This document shows, one piece after another, positions 1 to 8,145 of a DNA stretch of 64,000 nt. Both the position numbers and the translations under genes were made by a program. This DNA comes from Neobacillus rhizophilus. Lineage in GTDB: Bacteria; Bacillota; Bacilli; Bacillales; Cytobacillaceae. Each line of letters begins with the position of its first letter. Within the stretch, counting starts at the first letter, position 1. The stretch spans positions 641,666-705,665 of the forward strand of contig NZ_JAGYPF010000004.1 in NCBI RefSeq assembly GCF_018343535.1. The letters are read 5' to 3'. The notes under the pieces were generated by a model. That model was not told the DNA's origin. It was given only the letters and a program-made list of their open reading frames with translations, and searched no databases.

Positions 1-2
1 TG

Positions 3-1277
3 ACTCCATTTCAATCTGGCTCCGTTAAGGTTTGTTTGAACGGTCAGGAATTTGATACCTTTGTTTATCCGGATGATCGGAAACTAACGGAGGGTCAGTT
101 CAACCTGATGCTGGAAGAAATCTTGTCGGAGGCGAATAGCTGCTTCCAGCTCAGCGGGTTGACGACCCATGTCAATGCATCAGGGCGAAACCGTGATATC
201 ACGTGGACACAGTGGAGTTATTTGGATCAATCCTTTCATCAGTTGAAGCACATTTTTTCAAAAATTGAAAAGCAGCCGCTCCGCCGTTTGGACAAGTATA
301 CCATGATGATGAAACGGGAAAAGGTCCAGCAATCGGAACACGTTACTTTAAGGTGGATGGATCTGCAAGGGCACGGCGATGAGATTCCGAGTACGGTACA
401 AAATGTGAAAACATTGGAAACACGAAATCTGTACGAAAATCAAGTGCTAAAGCAGCAGTTGCAGGATTTATATCGGCTTCTCCGCAAGTATGAAATGATT
501 GAACATGAAGAGGTTGCGGGCAAAGCGTTGAAGTATAAAGGGATTGTCCAGCGCTGGCTGAACAGTTCTTTTATGAATGAAGTCACAGCAAACGAAGGTC
601 CTTATACGATTACGCAAAAGTTTCGTAAGCATCCTGTTTACCGCCTGTGGTATCAATGGTTTGACCAGCTTTATAAGCATAACCGTGAGGGCATCGGCTT
701 TGATTACCCGATTTCATTAAAAGACACGTTTCAATTGTATGAAATGTGGTGCTTTATGAAGGTAGTCAGGATTCTGAGGGAAGCTGATTTTGTGTCCGAT
801 ACCGCTGGTTTGTATAAGTTAACGAAGGATGGCATTTTTCTTAATCTGGCCGAGAATAAGGAAAGCAAAATTCAGTTGCGTGGCGGTGTGAGCCTGTACT
901 ACCAACGGGCCTATCAATTCAACTCCCCAAATTTCCATACGTATACGCAAAAGATGATTCCGGATATTGTTCTGGAAGGGGAAAACGGCCTGATTGTGTT
1001 TGACCCGAAATATCGCGTTCCGGACAATCTTGGTACGGCATTGGGAGAAATGCATAAATACCGTGATGGCATTCTCATGCGGGACACCGGTGAGCGAGCG
1101 GCTCAGGAGGTGTATATCCTTACACCCACAACCGACGAAGTGTCCGAAGGGATGAGATATTTCCATCACGATTACCATGATCATTATGGTATGGGGGCCA
1201 TTCGGGTGATGCCAGGGGATGAGGATGAATATTTGAGTTCGAAGATTGTCGGGAGTGTTAAGCTGTTGTCTAGATAG
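3..1277 (+). CDS. McrC-like restriction nuclease (DUF2357 / PD-(D/E)XK_7), 5' truncated
   Basis: The frame is open from position 3 with no stop, so the gene begins outside the window; 424 codons are visible and the internal TTG at 36 is not a convincing start. The middle part (RRLDKYTMMMKRE, then ETRNLYENQVLKQQLQDL) resembles DUF2357. The C-terminal part carries a PD-(D/E)XK nuclease core: PDIVL, then VFDPKYRV about ten residues later, as in the DUF524/PDDEXK_7 family. Known relatives work with an McrB-like AAA+ GTPase, usually just upstream, to cut modified or foreign DNA. The partner would lie off the left edge. The restriction role is inferred from the family; the nuclease motif is seen directly. 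Confidence 0.75.
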   Translation, partial: TPFQSGSVKVCLNGQEFDTFVYPDDRKLTEGQFNLMLEEILSEANSCFQLSGLTTHVNASGRNRDITWTQWSYLDQSFHQLKHIFSKIEKQPLRRLDKYTMMMKREKVQQSEHVTLRWMDLQGHGDEIPSTVQNVKTLETRNLYENQVLKQQLQDLYRLLRKYEMIEHEEVAGKALKYKGIVQRWLNSSFMNEVTANEGPYTITQKFRKHPVYRLWYQWFDQLYKHNREGIGFDYPISLKDTFQLYEMWCFMKVVRILREADFVSDTAGLYKLTKDGIFLNLAENKESKIQLRGGVSLYYQRAYQFNSPNFHTYTQKMIPDIVLEGENGLIVFDPKYRVPDNLGTALGEMHKYRDGILMRDTGERAAQEVYILTPTTDEVSEGMRYFHHDYHDHYGMGAIRVMPGDEDEYLSSKIVGSVKLLSR

Positions 1278-1350
1278 GATATTAAATAGGGTAACTTTGA
1301 AAAATTCAAGTTGAATTTAAATGGAAACATACGTTCCTATCGGCGTGTGG

Positions 1351-1362
1351 GAATGGTATAAT
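1351..1362 (+). promoter_or_regulatory. Probable extended -10 promoter of the type I toxin mRNA
   Basis: TATAAT at 1357-1362 is preceded by TGG, giving an extended -10 element. The -35 region around 1334-1339 (TTCCTA) is weak. Transcription would begin near 1369, giving a leader of about 64 nt before the toxin ATG at 1433, as is usual for structured type I toxin mRNAs. Confidence 0.5.
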
Positions 1363-1432
1363 ATATATGCAATAGAATAGGATATTTCAAGGGTGGTCGG
1401 CACACTCCCAAACAGAAAGGGGGTGATGCTGG

Positions 1433-1516
1433 ATGACAGTTTATGAATCATTCATGTTTGCGATTGGTTTTGCAGGTTTAATCGTAACCATTCTGTCATT
1501 TAACCGAAAAAAATAA
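1433..1516 (+). CDS. Putative holin-like type I toxin (TxpA/Hol_Tox type), 27 aa
   Basis: A 27-residue peptide, MTVYESFMFAIGFAGLIVTI plus a short basic tail ending in NRKK. It has one transmembrane helix (about residues 6-22) and a charged C-terminus, the architecture of the Bacillus putative holin-like toxins (Hol_Tox; TxpA/BsrG type), which insert into the membrane. The ribosome binding site AAAGGGGGTGA is about 8 nt upstream. An antisense RNA appears to converge on its 3' end (see next entries). A copy of its last third recurs near 57.6 kb with one mismatch in 53 bases. The family match is from memory of the short conserved peptide. Confidence 0.7.
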   Translation: MTVYESFMFAIGFAGLIVTILSFNRKK

Positions 1517-1648
1517 TCCACCCTTGAGTTAGTGACGGCTCGGGTGGATTATCCTACCAATATGCCGATCCCCTGCTGAGGGATCCGTCTATTGCTGGAC
1601 CGGACATGTTACTGCATGTTTGGTCTTTTTTAAATTATTCCACATTTA
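1505..1648 (-). ncRNA. Candidate RatA-like antisense antitoxin RNA
   Basis: On the minus strand a TATAAT lies at 1659-1654. A transcript starting near 1647 would run left across two hairpins (GATCCC/GGGATC near 1568-1585 and GGACC/GGTC near 1598-1624) and end in the 3' end of the toxin gene. There AATCCACCC/GGGTGGATT is followed on this strand by ATTTTTTT, a canonical terminator. This matches the convergent txpA/ratA layout, with the antitoxin overlapping the toxin mRNA 3' end. The promoter and terminator are seen; the function is inferred, and the exact ends are approximate. Confidence 0.5.
1517..1553. terminator. Bidirectional hairpin at the 3' end of the toxin gene
   Basis: Perfect 9-bp stem AATCCACCC/GGGTGGATT. 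On the minus strand it is followed by a run of T, so it best fits termination of the antisense RNA. Related hairpins occur at 7146-7179 and 57649-57673. Confidence 0.65.
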
Positions 1649-1804
1649 ATCATATTATAACTGATATTTATAAAAATAAAAATAATTACTACGAACTACT
1701 AGAAAGGTATTTTTAATACCAGACGTTGAGGATACGATTCTGTCCATGAATAATTGCAGATAAGAAAAGGACAGAATAGTAATGAAAGAGGAGGAATCTA
1801 TGAA

Positions 1805-2017
1805 ATGATTAAAGAAATTTACTGGAATGCACCGGTAATACAAATTCAGCATAACGATTTTGGCGAATGGGAAACAATGCTATGGACGAACAGGAACTGT
1901 TGGAAAATTGTCTTTGAAGCTTTAGAAAAGTATTATTCTGCAGAGGAATATCGAGCTATAGACGCAAATGGAGAGATAATGGAATACCCACCAAAAAAAG
2001 AACCTCATAAGTTTTAA
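1805..2017 (+). CDS. Hypothetical small protein, 70 aa
   Basis: Not recognised. The start MIKEIYWNAP is chosen because AGAGGAGG lies 7-10 nt upstream; an in-frame ATG at 1754 has no such site. The protein is soluble and acidic, rich in Trp and Tyr (several W residues in the first 40), and ends in PPKKEPHKF. It stands alone, with a weak GAGCC/GGCTC hairpin just after its stop. Confidence 0.6.
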   Translation: MIKEIYWNAPVIQIQHNDFGEWETMLWTNRNCWKIVFEALEKYYSAEEYRAIDANGEIMEYPPKKEPHKF

Positions 2018-2424
2018 GGGAGCCAGACAGCGAGGGCTCATTTTGTATTTGGGAACTCGTGTAACACTCTTAAAAGCTTCAGCTGAGAAAAAAAGATATT
2101 GATAATCTTTTATGGAAAAACAATCTTATGACTGCGTTTAGTTTAATGCATATATTATTGGTTCAATGTGGAAAACGATAGAAAAAAAGACCGTAACATG
2201 AAGGAGAACGGGTTCCTATTAGGAGTACAAAAACGTAATTAGCATTTCATTTTTTAGGTTCAAATCACATATGATTTGGACCCTTTTTGAGTAGAAAATT
2301 GTTTAGTTTAGTTTTAAGATGTTTGAATCTGGATAGTGAATATTTGTAGGAATTTAACACAATAGTAATAAAAAGTAATAAAAAGAACCCATCAGAATAT
2401 CATTTAAATGGGAGGGGGAGTTAG
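2018..2424. other. Intergenic region with one terminator
   Basis: A 407-base stretch with no convincing gene. It contains a short GAGCC/GGCTC hairpin just after the upstream gene and a stronger terminator-like hairpin at 2257-2288. Only tiny open frames without clear support were seen. Confidence 0.5.
2257..2288 (+). terminator. Intrinsic terminator
   Basis: GGTTCAAATCA pairs with TGATTTGGACC (one G-U pair) around a 4-nt loop and is followed by CTTTTT. No gene was recognised immediately upstream, so it may end a small RNA or a lost gene. Confidence 0.6.
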
Positions 2425-2700
2425 ATGGAAAATCAAATGGAAGCAAGACAACAGGGAAATGGAATGGCGGTATCGGCTCTGGTATTGGGATTGGTCGGTT
2501 TGGTATTGGGACTTGTACCGTTTTTGGGTTGGTTTATGTTGCCAGCTTGGATATTAGCCATTGTGTTTGGAGCGGTTGGACTTAAAAAAGGTCAAAGCAA
2601 AGGGATGAGTTGGACTGGAATTGTATTAGGTATCATTACGTTTATATATAAATTTGGGTTTTGGATATTGGTTGCCATTGGTGCCAGTACGAGTACATAA
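2425..2700 (+). CDS. DUF4190-like membrane protein, 91 aa
   Basis: A small integral membrane protein with two or three hydrophobic segments: residues about 14-31 (AVSALVLGLVGLVLGLVPFL), 33-50 and 62-88. The Gly-rich first helix and the GLKKGQSKGMSWTGIVLGI motif are typical of DUF4190 proteins, whose function is unknown. A very strong ribosome binding site (GGGAGGGGGAG) precedes the ATG. Its stop is followed almost directly by an acetyltransferase remnant in another frame. Confidence 0.7.
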   Translation: MENQMEARQQGNGMAVSALVLGLVGLVLGLVPFLGWFMLPAWILAIVFGAVGLKKGQSKGMSWTGIVLGIITFIYKFGFWILVAIGASTST

Positions 2701-2703
2701 ATA

Positions 2704-2856
2704 TTTAAAACAACTGTTGAAGGAGTTCTTGAAGACTATCGAGTACAAGGCATTGCGACCAAACTATTTAACGAAGTGTTTGAATGGGCAGAGGAAGTTG
2801 GAATTTCAAGATGGGTTCGTTTTAAATGGAGAAAGCGTCCAATGGTTAAAAATTAA
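2704..2856 (+). pseudogene. C-terminal remnant of a GNAT acetyltransferase
   Basis: Reading from 2704, the frame gives EDYRVQGIATKLFNEVFEWA then EEVGISRWVRF and ends at a TAA at 2854. YRxQGIATKL is the acetyl-CoA-binding motif A of GNAT enzymes, and the following helix and GIS strand fit the fold. There is no start codon, ribosome binding site or N-terminal half, so this is a decayed fragment of about 50 codons rather than a gene. Confidence 0.6.
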
Positions 2857-2918
2857 CGGGAAATTTGTAAATGAATATTACCTATATAAATTGTTGTGAT
2901 GCCAATAAATAAACAATT

Positions 2919-2943
2919 AAAGCACCTTCGAAAAGGTGCTTTA
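2919..2943. terminator. Bidirectional intrinsic terminator
   Basis: Perfect stem AAAGCACCTT/AAGGTGCTTT around a short loop, lying downstream of the leftward moxR operon and of the rightward small genes. T-rich sequence flanks it on both strands. Confidence 0.7.
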
Positions 2944-2979
2944 ATAATGTCTAAATTACTGCTAAATTCCTTGCTAATC

Positions 2980-3011
2980 TCAGTCGGGACGATATCAGCA
3001 AAAGAGCAAGG
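2980..3011 (+). repeat. Displaced fragment of the yrrS gene
   Basis: 32 bases match yrrS at 34359-34390 with two mismatches; the first 24 are identical. The fragment encodes the same VGTISAK peptide in the same sense. It lies just beyond the 3' end of the moxR operon, so read-through of that operon would make RNA complementary to yrrS mRNA. Confidence 0.7.
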
Positions 3012-3037
3012 CTCTAAGTTTTTAGAATTTAGCTTTA

Positions 3038-4369
3038 CTACCAAAGTCCCTTCAGCAAAATTCGATACTCTTCCTGGGCTTCACTTGGCACTCCGCCATA
3101 ATAGGCCGCCTGATAGTCTTGATTTAGCTTCTCCAGCAAATTTTTCACTCCATATTTCTTGCCTTCATATTCCAGCACCGTTTTCTCCGGTGGAATTTCC
3201 TTTATGATTCTATTAATATATTCTTGGGAGGTCTCCGTTTTATGAACAGGAAAGCCGTTCTTTTTCCCCCAACTCTGCAATTGATAGTAGTACCAATATA
3301 CCGAATCATGATAAAAATGAGGAAATCTTTTGCGCCAGTTTAACCTTACCTTATTCATGAGGGCCCACAGTTTTCTTTTAAAATTTCCCCACCAGGATTT
3401 TTTTGAGACCAAAACCTGCTTTGGTTTCATACCAATAATGGTTCGTTTGTTTTTCAAAACCTTCATAAGCACGTACATGAAAACAGCAGACAGAACGACT
3501 ACAATTCCAACGATCAACCAAATGGTTGAAGAGGAAGATACTGTTTCTTTTACAGCATCATGTGCCACAAATTCCCTTCGAGGTTCTAAGATTTCCATTT
3601 TTCCATTAGGAACGCCTGGAAATAATCCTACGACCCATAATATAAACCGTGCAGCGAATGACCCGGCCCACTTCAAGCCCTCCCAAAATCTTACTCCCAC
3701 AGAAATCACAGCCTTATTAACGCCTGGTAGTAACAAAACCAAGGAAAAAAAAGGGATGGAGACGAGCGCCGCGATTAGTAAACTTGTGAGCGGCCCTGCA
3801 TGACCGACCTTACGAATATCTGCTGAGTATCCCTCATCATCCTGAGCATGACTTTGTAGAGATAGGATCATCCCAATTAAACTTATAGCTATTGCTAAAA
3901 TAAATGAATAATGTAGAGCTTCAACTTCCCAACCTTTTTTCATATAGGTGAAAGCGAACACAAGATACAAAATAATATTCACTTCAAAGCAACGCAGCAT
4001 GTCCCGTCGTTTTGGCTTTTTGTCATAAAGACCAGCACTGCGAATCCATATAAACCCTGCTGCTATACTAATTGCTAGCCCAAAGAACCAGGCACCTTCC
4101 GGAACAAAGATGGTCTTCCAATTTTGGTAAAGCACTATTCCCATAAAGAGAAGGTTTGCCATAACACCAACTAAAAAAGTCCTTTTAGAAAGGAAAACAT
4201 TGAGAAAATAGCCGGCAATACCTGCAATCCACCACCATGCTGCACTGAAAGAAACGAACTTATTCCACTCCAGGCTTGTAAACAGTACAATAGTATAGTA
4301 AATCCATAACACTTCACTAAATACGACAATAAAAGAATTAGAGATTCCTTTGATCCGTTCCATCTTCAT
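3038..4369 (-). CDS. DUF4129 domain membrane protein of the MoxR operon
   Basis: A 443-residue protein with about seven hydrophobic segments in the first 220 residues, another around 280-305, and a cytoplasmic C-terminal domain. The C-terminal part (YYYQLQSWGKKNGFPVHKTE) is characteristic of DUF4129. In related Bacillus operons the third gene encodes a transglutaminase-like membrane protein ending in DUF4129; here no transglutaminase Cys-His-Asp core was recognised. It overlaps the upstream DUF58 gene by 4 nt (ATGA), so the two are translationally coupled. The role is probably in envelope assembly, inferred only from the MoxR context. Confidence 0.75.
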   Translation of the reverse strand: MKMERIKGISNSFIVVFSEVLWIYYTIVLFTSLEWNKFVSFSAAWWWIAGIAGYFLNVFLSKRTFLVGVMANLLFMGIVLYQNWKTIFVPEGAWFFGLAISIAAGFIWIRSAGLYDKKPKRRDMLRCFEVNIILYLVFAFTYMKKGWEVEALHYSFILAIAISLIGMILSLQSHAQDDEGYSADIRKVGHAGPLTSLLIAALVSIPFFSLVLLLPGVNKAVISVGVRFWEGLKWAGSFAARFILWVVGLFPGVPNGKMEILEPRREFVAHDAVKETVSSSSTIWLIVGIVVVLSAVFMYVLMKVLKNKRTIIGMKPKQVLVSKKSWWGNFKRKLWALMNKVRLNWRKRFPHFYHDSVYWYYYQLQSWGKKNGFPVHKTETSQEYINRIIKEIPPEKTVLEYEGKKYGVKNLLEKLNQDYQAAYYGGVPSEAQEEYRILLKGLW

Positions 4370-5655
4370 GACCCCTCTGCTACAGAGCCGCTTGCTTTAA
4401 GAAAAATATCCAGTTTCTTAGCATTTACTTTCTCGGCAAAGTCCGATTCCTTTTGATAAAAAAACCGAACATCTGGGAGCTTTTGTTTATATTTCTGGTA
4501 CCAAAGAACATGGTCCTTCGTCACACTTTCACAAAAAATGAATAATGGACCCGATAGAAGCCGGTTGAAAAGTAGTTCAGTCAGAACCAAATCGTTTTGG
4601 GGAACTCTTTGAGTACTTTTCGCCAATACATCTAGCATTTGCCTCAAATCGGGGCTTGGTGTGACAACGCTCATTTTTTCTCCCTTGTAGGAAATCGAAT
4701 TAGTTGCATAACCAACCCGTATACCTTGATCATGGTATCTCACCGCAACCGAGGCAATCACGGAGAGAAACTCTTCAAACCTATCAATCTGTTTTGTCGT
4801 GTATTTCTTTTGTTCCACCTGGTCTTCAAACAATGTTCTATTCATAACAAAGCCTGAGACATCGCCATAGACCATAATCTGCTCCGACACAACAGGCTGA
4901 TAGACATTTCTCTGCAGTCTCCCTGTCCGAGCACTGGCCCGCCAATTGAATCTTCTAAGCTCATCGCCTGGCTGATAATCGCGGATGCCGCTAATGAGCA
5001 AAGGATCTTCCAAAAACCCGCCATTCTTTCCTTTTGCCGCCCATTGCATCGAAGGTCGAAAGGCGGGGACCATGACAGGGACCAATTGGGGATACACATA
5101 TAACGATTTATTTAGTGAGTGCTCCTCCTCAGACTCTGCAAAGCGGAAACCGTCACCCGAGCGGAGCTTTACATTTCCCAAATCATACACACCGCGCCTG
5201 TGTGCTTTTCCGTCAATCGTCCATTTCACCCGCTGATGCGAGAGTAACCATAAAAATCGAATGAAATAGGTATCTCGTTCTTTTTCACCGATTGTAATGT
5301 CTTTATTTTTTGGAAACTCCCATTCCAGCCAAATTAACGGAAGCCATTTATCATTAAAGACAGCAGGATGCATTTGAAACTCCTCGCCCGCAAATAACCT
5401 GGATTTAGATAGTTCCAGTGTTGGCTGAACCTTTTTCAAGGATTGGTTTTTCCAGGCGATAATGAAGAAGCCTAAGAAAATTAAAAAAGAACTCACCAAA
5501 ATGAGCGGTACAAATCGAAACCAAACACCTACTAGAAAGAAGGCAAGCAGCACCCATATGGCATGCTTTTGGAAAAAATAACTTGTGTCTATGGCTTTTC
5601 GCGGCTTATCCGTTTCTTCCGTTTCCTGTTGAGTGGTTTGTTGATCCGCACTCAT
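4366..5655 (-). CDS. DUF58 domain protein
   Basis: 429 residues. The N-terminus is hydrophilic; two transmembrane helices follow (about residues 33-50 and 52-67), then a beta-rich region and the DUF58 signature ISGIRDYQPGDELRRFNWRA at about 222-241. The C-terminal half resembles a von Willebrand A fold. DUF58 proteins are the usual partners of MoxR AAA+ ATPases. The gene overlaps its neighbours on both sides by 4 nt, giving a compact moxR-DUF58-DUF4129 operon. Function is unknown beyond the MoxR chaperone connection. Confidence 0.85.
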   Translation of the reverse strand: MSADQQTTQQETEETDKPRKAIDTSYFFQKHAIWVLLAFFLVGVWFRFVPLILVSSFLIFLGFFIIAWKNQSLKKVQPTLELSKSRLFAGEEFQMHPAVFNDKWLPLIWLEWEFPKNKDITIGEKERDTYFIRFLWLLSHQRVKWTIDGKAHRRGVYDLGNVKLRSGDGFRFAESEEEHSLNKSLYVYPQLVPVMVPAFRPSMQWAAKGKNGGFLEDPLLISGIRDYQPGDELRRFNWRASARTGRLQRNVYQPVVSEQIMVYGDVSGFVMNRTLFEDQVEQKKYTTKQIDRFEEFLSVIASVAVRYHDQGIRVGYATNSISYKGEKMSVVTPSPDLRQMLDVLAKSTQRVPQNDLVLTELLFNRLLSGPLFIFCESVTKDHVLWYQKYKQKLPDVRFFYQKESDFAEKVNAKKLDIFLKASGSVAEGS

Positions 5656-6611
5656 ATACGAACTACCTCTTCATTTGGGATTTCCTGTGCAGCAAGGATA
5701 TTGGCAAGGACATCCTCTGAATTCGTCCCGTTCAGCTGCGCTTCCTTTTTTAATAAAAGACGATGACTCCAAACAGGCCTGACCATTTCCTTTACATCAT
5801 CTGGCACAACAAACGTCCTTCCTTGCATAAGTGCCCATGTCTTCACCGTCTTATAAAGGGCTTTCGTTGCTCTCGGACTTACGCCAATGGATACAAGCGA
5901 ATGATTTCTAGTCGCGTGCGCTAGCTCCGTAATATATTTTCGAATGCCTGCATGGACGACAACCTCTTGAGATTGCTGCTGCAGATGTTGAATTTGCAGT
6001 GGATGTAAGAGGCTCTTGATGTCCCCAAAAGGGGTTTCATCGCCAACCTGTTCAAGCATTAATTCTTCTTCCTCTTGAGAAGGATAACCTAAAGTTAGCT
6101 TCATTAAGAATCGGTCAAGCTGTGCCTCGGGCAGCGGGAAGGTCCCTTCCATCTCAACCGGATTTTGTGTTGCAAGAACGATAAAAGGACTCTCCAACTG
6201 ATAGGTTTGTCCATCAATCGATACCTGTCTCTCTTCCATACACTCCAACAAACTAGATTGGGTGCGAGGGAGGGTCCGGTTTATTTCATCAACTAAAAGT
6301 ACATTTGTAAAAACAGGGCCTTTCCTAAAATAAAATTCACTCGTCTTCTGATTAAAAATCGATCCACCCAGGACATCTGATGGAAGCAGATCCGGTGTAC
6401 ACTGAATCCGTGAAAACTGACAGTCAAGGCCCTTCGCAAATGCTTTGACCATCGTTGTTTTCCCTGTACCGGGCAAATCCTCAAGCAGCACATGTCCCTC
6501 TGTTAACAGGGCTGTTAATAGCAGCTTCAATTCTTGTTTTCTACCAATAATGACCTTCGACATTTCCTGCAAGATCTCTTCCAATATCTCTTGAGATAGA
6601 TGTTTTGCCAT
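5652..6611 (-). CDS. MoxR family AAA+ ATPase
   Basis: 319 residues with Walker A DLPGTGKT (about 45-52), Walker B LLVDEINRT, and the sensor region VLATQNPVEMEGTFPLPEAQ typical of the MoxR class. The C-terminal lid carries the conserved SPRATKALYKT. MoxR proteins act as chaperone-like ATPases that activate partner proteins, often via von Willebrand A domain proteins. This is the first gene of the operon, and no regulator is adjacent. A 49-bp piece of the gene recurs at 11474-11522. Confidence 0.9.
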   Translation of the reverse strand: MAKHLSQEILEEILQEMSKVIIGRKQELKLLLTALLTEGHVLLEDLPGTGKTTMVKAFAKGLDCQFSRIQCTPDLLPSDVLGGSIFNQKTSEFYFRKGPVFTNVLLVDEINRTLPRTQSSLLECMEERQVSIDGQTYQLESPFIVLATQNPVEMEGTFPLPEAQLDRFLMKLTLGYPSQEEEELMLEQVGDETPFGDIKSLLHPLQIQHLQQQSQEVVVHAGIRKYITELAHATRNHSLVSIGVSPRATKALYKTVKTWALMQGRTFVVPDDVKEMVRPVWSHRLLLKKEAQLNGTNSEDVLANILAAQEIPNEEVVRI

Positions 6612-6881
6612 TTGAATCCTCCTGAAAGCGGTTTACTATTATTATTTTAGCTTAATATTTTGAAAATTGATAACATAATATCTTCCATAGAAAAGGGATT
6701 AAGCAGTAGGACAGGGGTGGGGGAGTTTGACCCTAATTTTCAATTTTTAGATGAATGGGGGAGTGGCTGTGACTTGAGAGGCTTGCGATTTGTTGTTTTA
6801 AAAAATGTCATTTAGCTAATATTTTAGTAGAATGAAAGTATGATGCTCGTAAATAACAGAATCTTTGAATGGGGGATCTAT

Positions 6882-7127
6882 ATGAAAGATTATGATGAAA
6901 TACAAGTAACAAAAAAAGTTTTGAAATCTATCACTTGCAACAAATGTGGAAAGTCTAAAACAATTACTGACTTCGGCTTCGAACAAGATGAATTCCATTC
7001 CTTTAATTTAACATTTGGATATGAATCGATGTATGATGAACAAAGATGGAAGTTTGATATTTGTGAAAGCTGCCTGGTTGATTTTGTAAAAACTTTCAAA
7101 CATGCTCCGGACGTCTTTGAAGACTAG
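6882..7127 (+). CDS. Small zinc-ribbon-like protein, 81 aa
   Basis: The start MKDYDEIQVTK follows GGGGGA with good spacing; an in-frame ATG at 6840 lacks one. Two CxxC pairs (CNKCGKS near residue 21 and CESCLVDF near residue 63) frame an aromatic-rich middle and suggest a zinc ribbon. Similar orphan proteins are common in Bacillus; function unknown. It is followed by a relic of the type I antitoxin terminator. Confidence 0.65.
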   Translation: MKDYDEIQVTKKVLKSITCNKCGKSKTITDFGFEQDEFHSFNLTFGYESMYDEQRWKFDICESCLVDFVKTFKHAPDVFED

Positions 7128-7145
7128 TATTTGCTAGAAAAAACA

Positions 7146-7179
7146 ATCCACCCTTGAGTTAGATACTCTGGTGGATATT
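7146..7179 (-). repeat. Relic of the ratA-like antitoxin terminator
   Basis: AATCCACCCTTGAGTTAG is identical to the start of the hairpin at 1517, followed by a shortened right arm (GGTGGAT). On the minus strand it still ends in a T run. No toxin peptide is left beside it. Confidence 0.6.
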
Positions 7180-7257
7180 TTTTCGTGAAATTTAATCAGA
7201 GACATTAAAGAGAATGATTATTTTCAATCGCCCTCGTTAACTCTATTTTGACTAACT

Positions 7258-7389
7258 TCACCAAATGTTCCCTATTAAGCGAATTATCATTCTTGGTATA
7301 AACATTAAGATGTTCCAAATCACTTCAAATATAAACTCAATTAGGGTATCTTTAAAAAAGCCGTCTCTATTTCTTTTTTTGTTTTTCAT
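7258..7389 (-). CDS. Small amphipathic membrane protein, 43 aa
   Basis: A complete 44-codon frame starting MKNKKRNRDGFFKDTL and continuing IEFIFEVIWNILMFIPRMI, with a basic head and one amphipathic or membrane helix. GGGAG lies 8 nt upstream of the ATG. Very similar short proteins are conserved as unnamed genes in Bacillus genomes, from general recall. It probably sits at the membrane surface; the function is not known. Confidence 0.6.
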   Translation of the reverse strand: MKNKKRNRDGFFKDTLIEFIFEVIWNILMFIPRMIIRLIGNIW

Positions 7390-7532
7390 CTTCTAACTCC
7401 CAATAATCAATCGTTGTTTAACTATCGATTCTAGCACATTGAAACTTTTCTTACTCACATTTCATTTTATATCATATAGAGCACCTTCCAGAACAAAAGG
7501 TACTCTATACACACGAATCATTGAACTCCTCG

Positions 7533-8030
7533 TTATTCTTTTCCACTAAACTCTAAAATATTTAAACCCTCAGATGCCTCTGGTGCTTCAAAAAATTTAG
7601 TAACATGAATAAACACCGCTTCCGTGTCAAAAGCTGCTCTATCGGGTTGTTCGTTACGCCTTTTTGCAATTTGACGTAAGCATTGCTCGTTATTTAGATT
7701 AAGGAAAATTAGTTGATGGCTTGCATTGATCTCTGACACCATATCCAAAAACCACTTTCGCAGTTTTTGAGTGTTAGCTGGAAAATCCATCACTACATTC
7801 GTACCGACACTTAATATGTTTTGGACATGCTTTTTCACCAACGGCTTGAGCTGCGCTGAGAATTTTAGATAATCATCAAATGATGCAATCTGATTGGGAT
7901 AAAGAGATGAAAGCCATTCATCCTCAGACAACAGTACCGCATGTTTATCTATCGCCAATTGTTTTGATTTAGTTGATTTTCCAGCACCCATTTTTCCGCA
8001 GAAAAAGTATAGCGTCCCCAATTGTTTCAT
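7533..8030 (-). CDS. P-loop ATP-binding protein (AAA_33 / zeta-toxin-like kinase fold), 165 aa
   Basis: Starts MKQLGTLYFFCGKMGAGKST: a beta strand followed by Walker A (GKMGAGKST, about residues 11-19). The D in LLSEDEWLSSLYP and the RNEQPDRAAF lid segment are typical of the small AAA_33 kinases, which include tRNA/nucleotide kinases and zeta-toxin relatives. The substrate cannot be told. The start at 8030 is preferred because GGGGGG lies upstream; 19 extra in-frame codons to 8087 look non-coding. It stands alone with no partner antitoxin, so a toxin role is unlikely. Confidence 0.75.
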   Translation of the reverse strand: MKQLGTLYFFCGKMGAGKSTKSKQLAIDKHAVLLSEDEWLSSLYPNQIASFDDYLKFSAQLKPLVKKHVQNILSVGTNVVMDFPANTQKLRKWFLDMVSEINASHQLIFLNLNNEQCLRQIAKRRNEQPDRAAFDTEAVFIHVTKFFEAPEASEGLNILEFSGKE

Positions 8031-8145
8031 ATTTTTTAACCCCCCGCGCTTATTTTCGTTTAAACTTTTTACTTCGTTTAGTCCCAATTTAATTATTCTC
8101 CAATTTCATTTATATTCCTTCTTTAACAAACCTGGTTTAGTTTAA

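Noticed and set aside
3330-3803. 157-codon plus-strand frame inside the DUF4129 gene
   Set aside because: Shadow of the real minus-strand gene; Pro/Thr-rich composition and no ribosome binding site.
7533-8030. Zeta-type toxin
   Set aside because: The kinase fold alone is not enough; no epsilon-like antitoxin gene is beside it.
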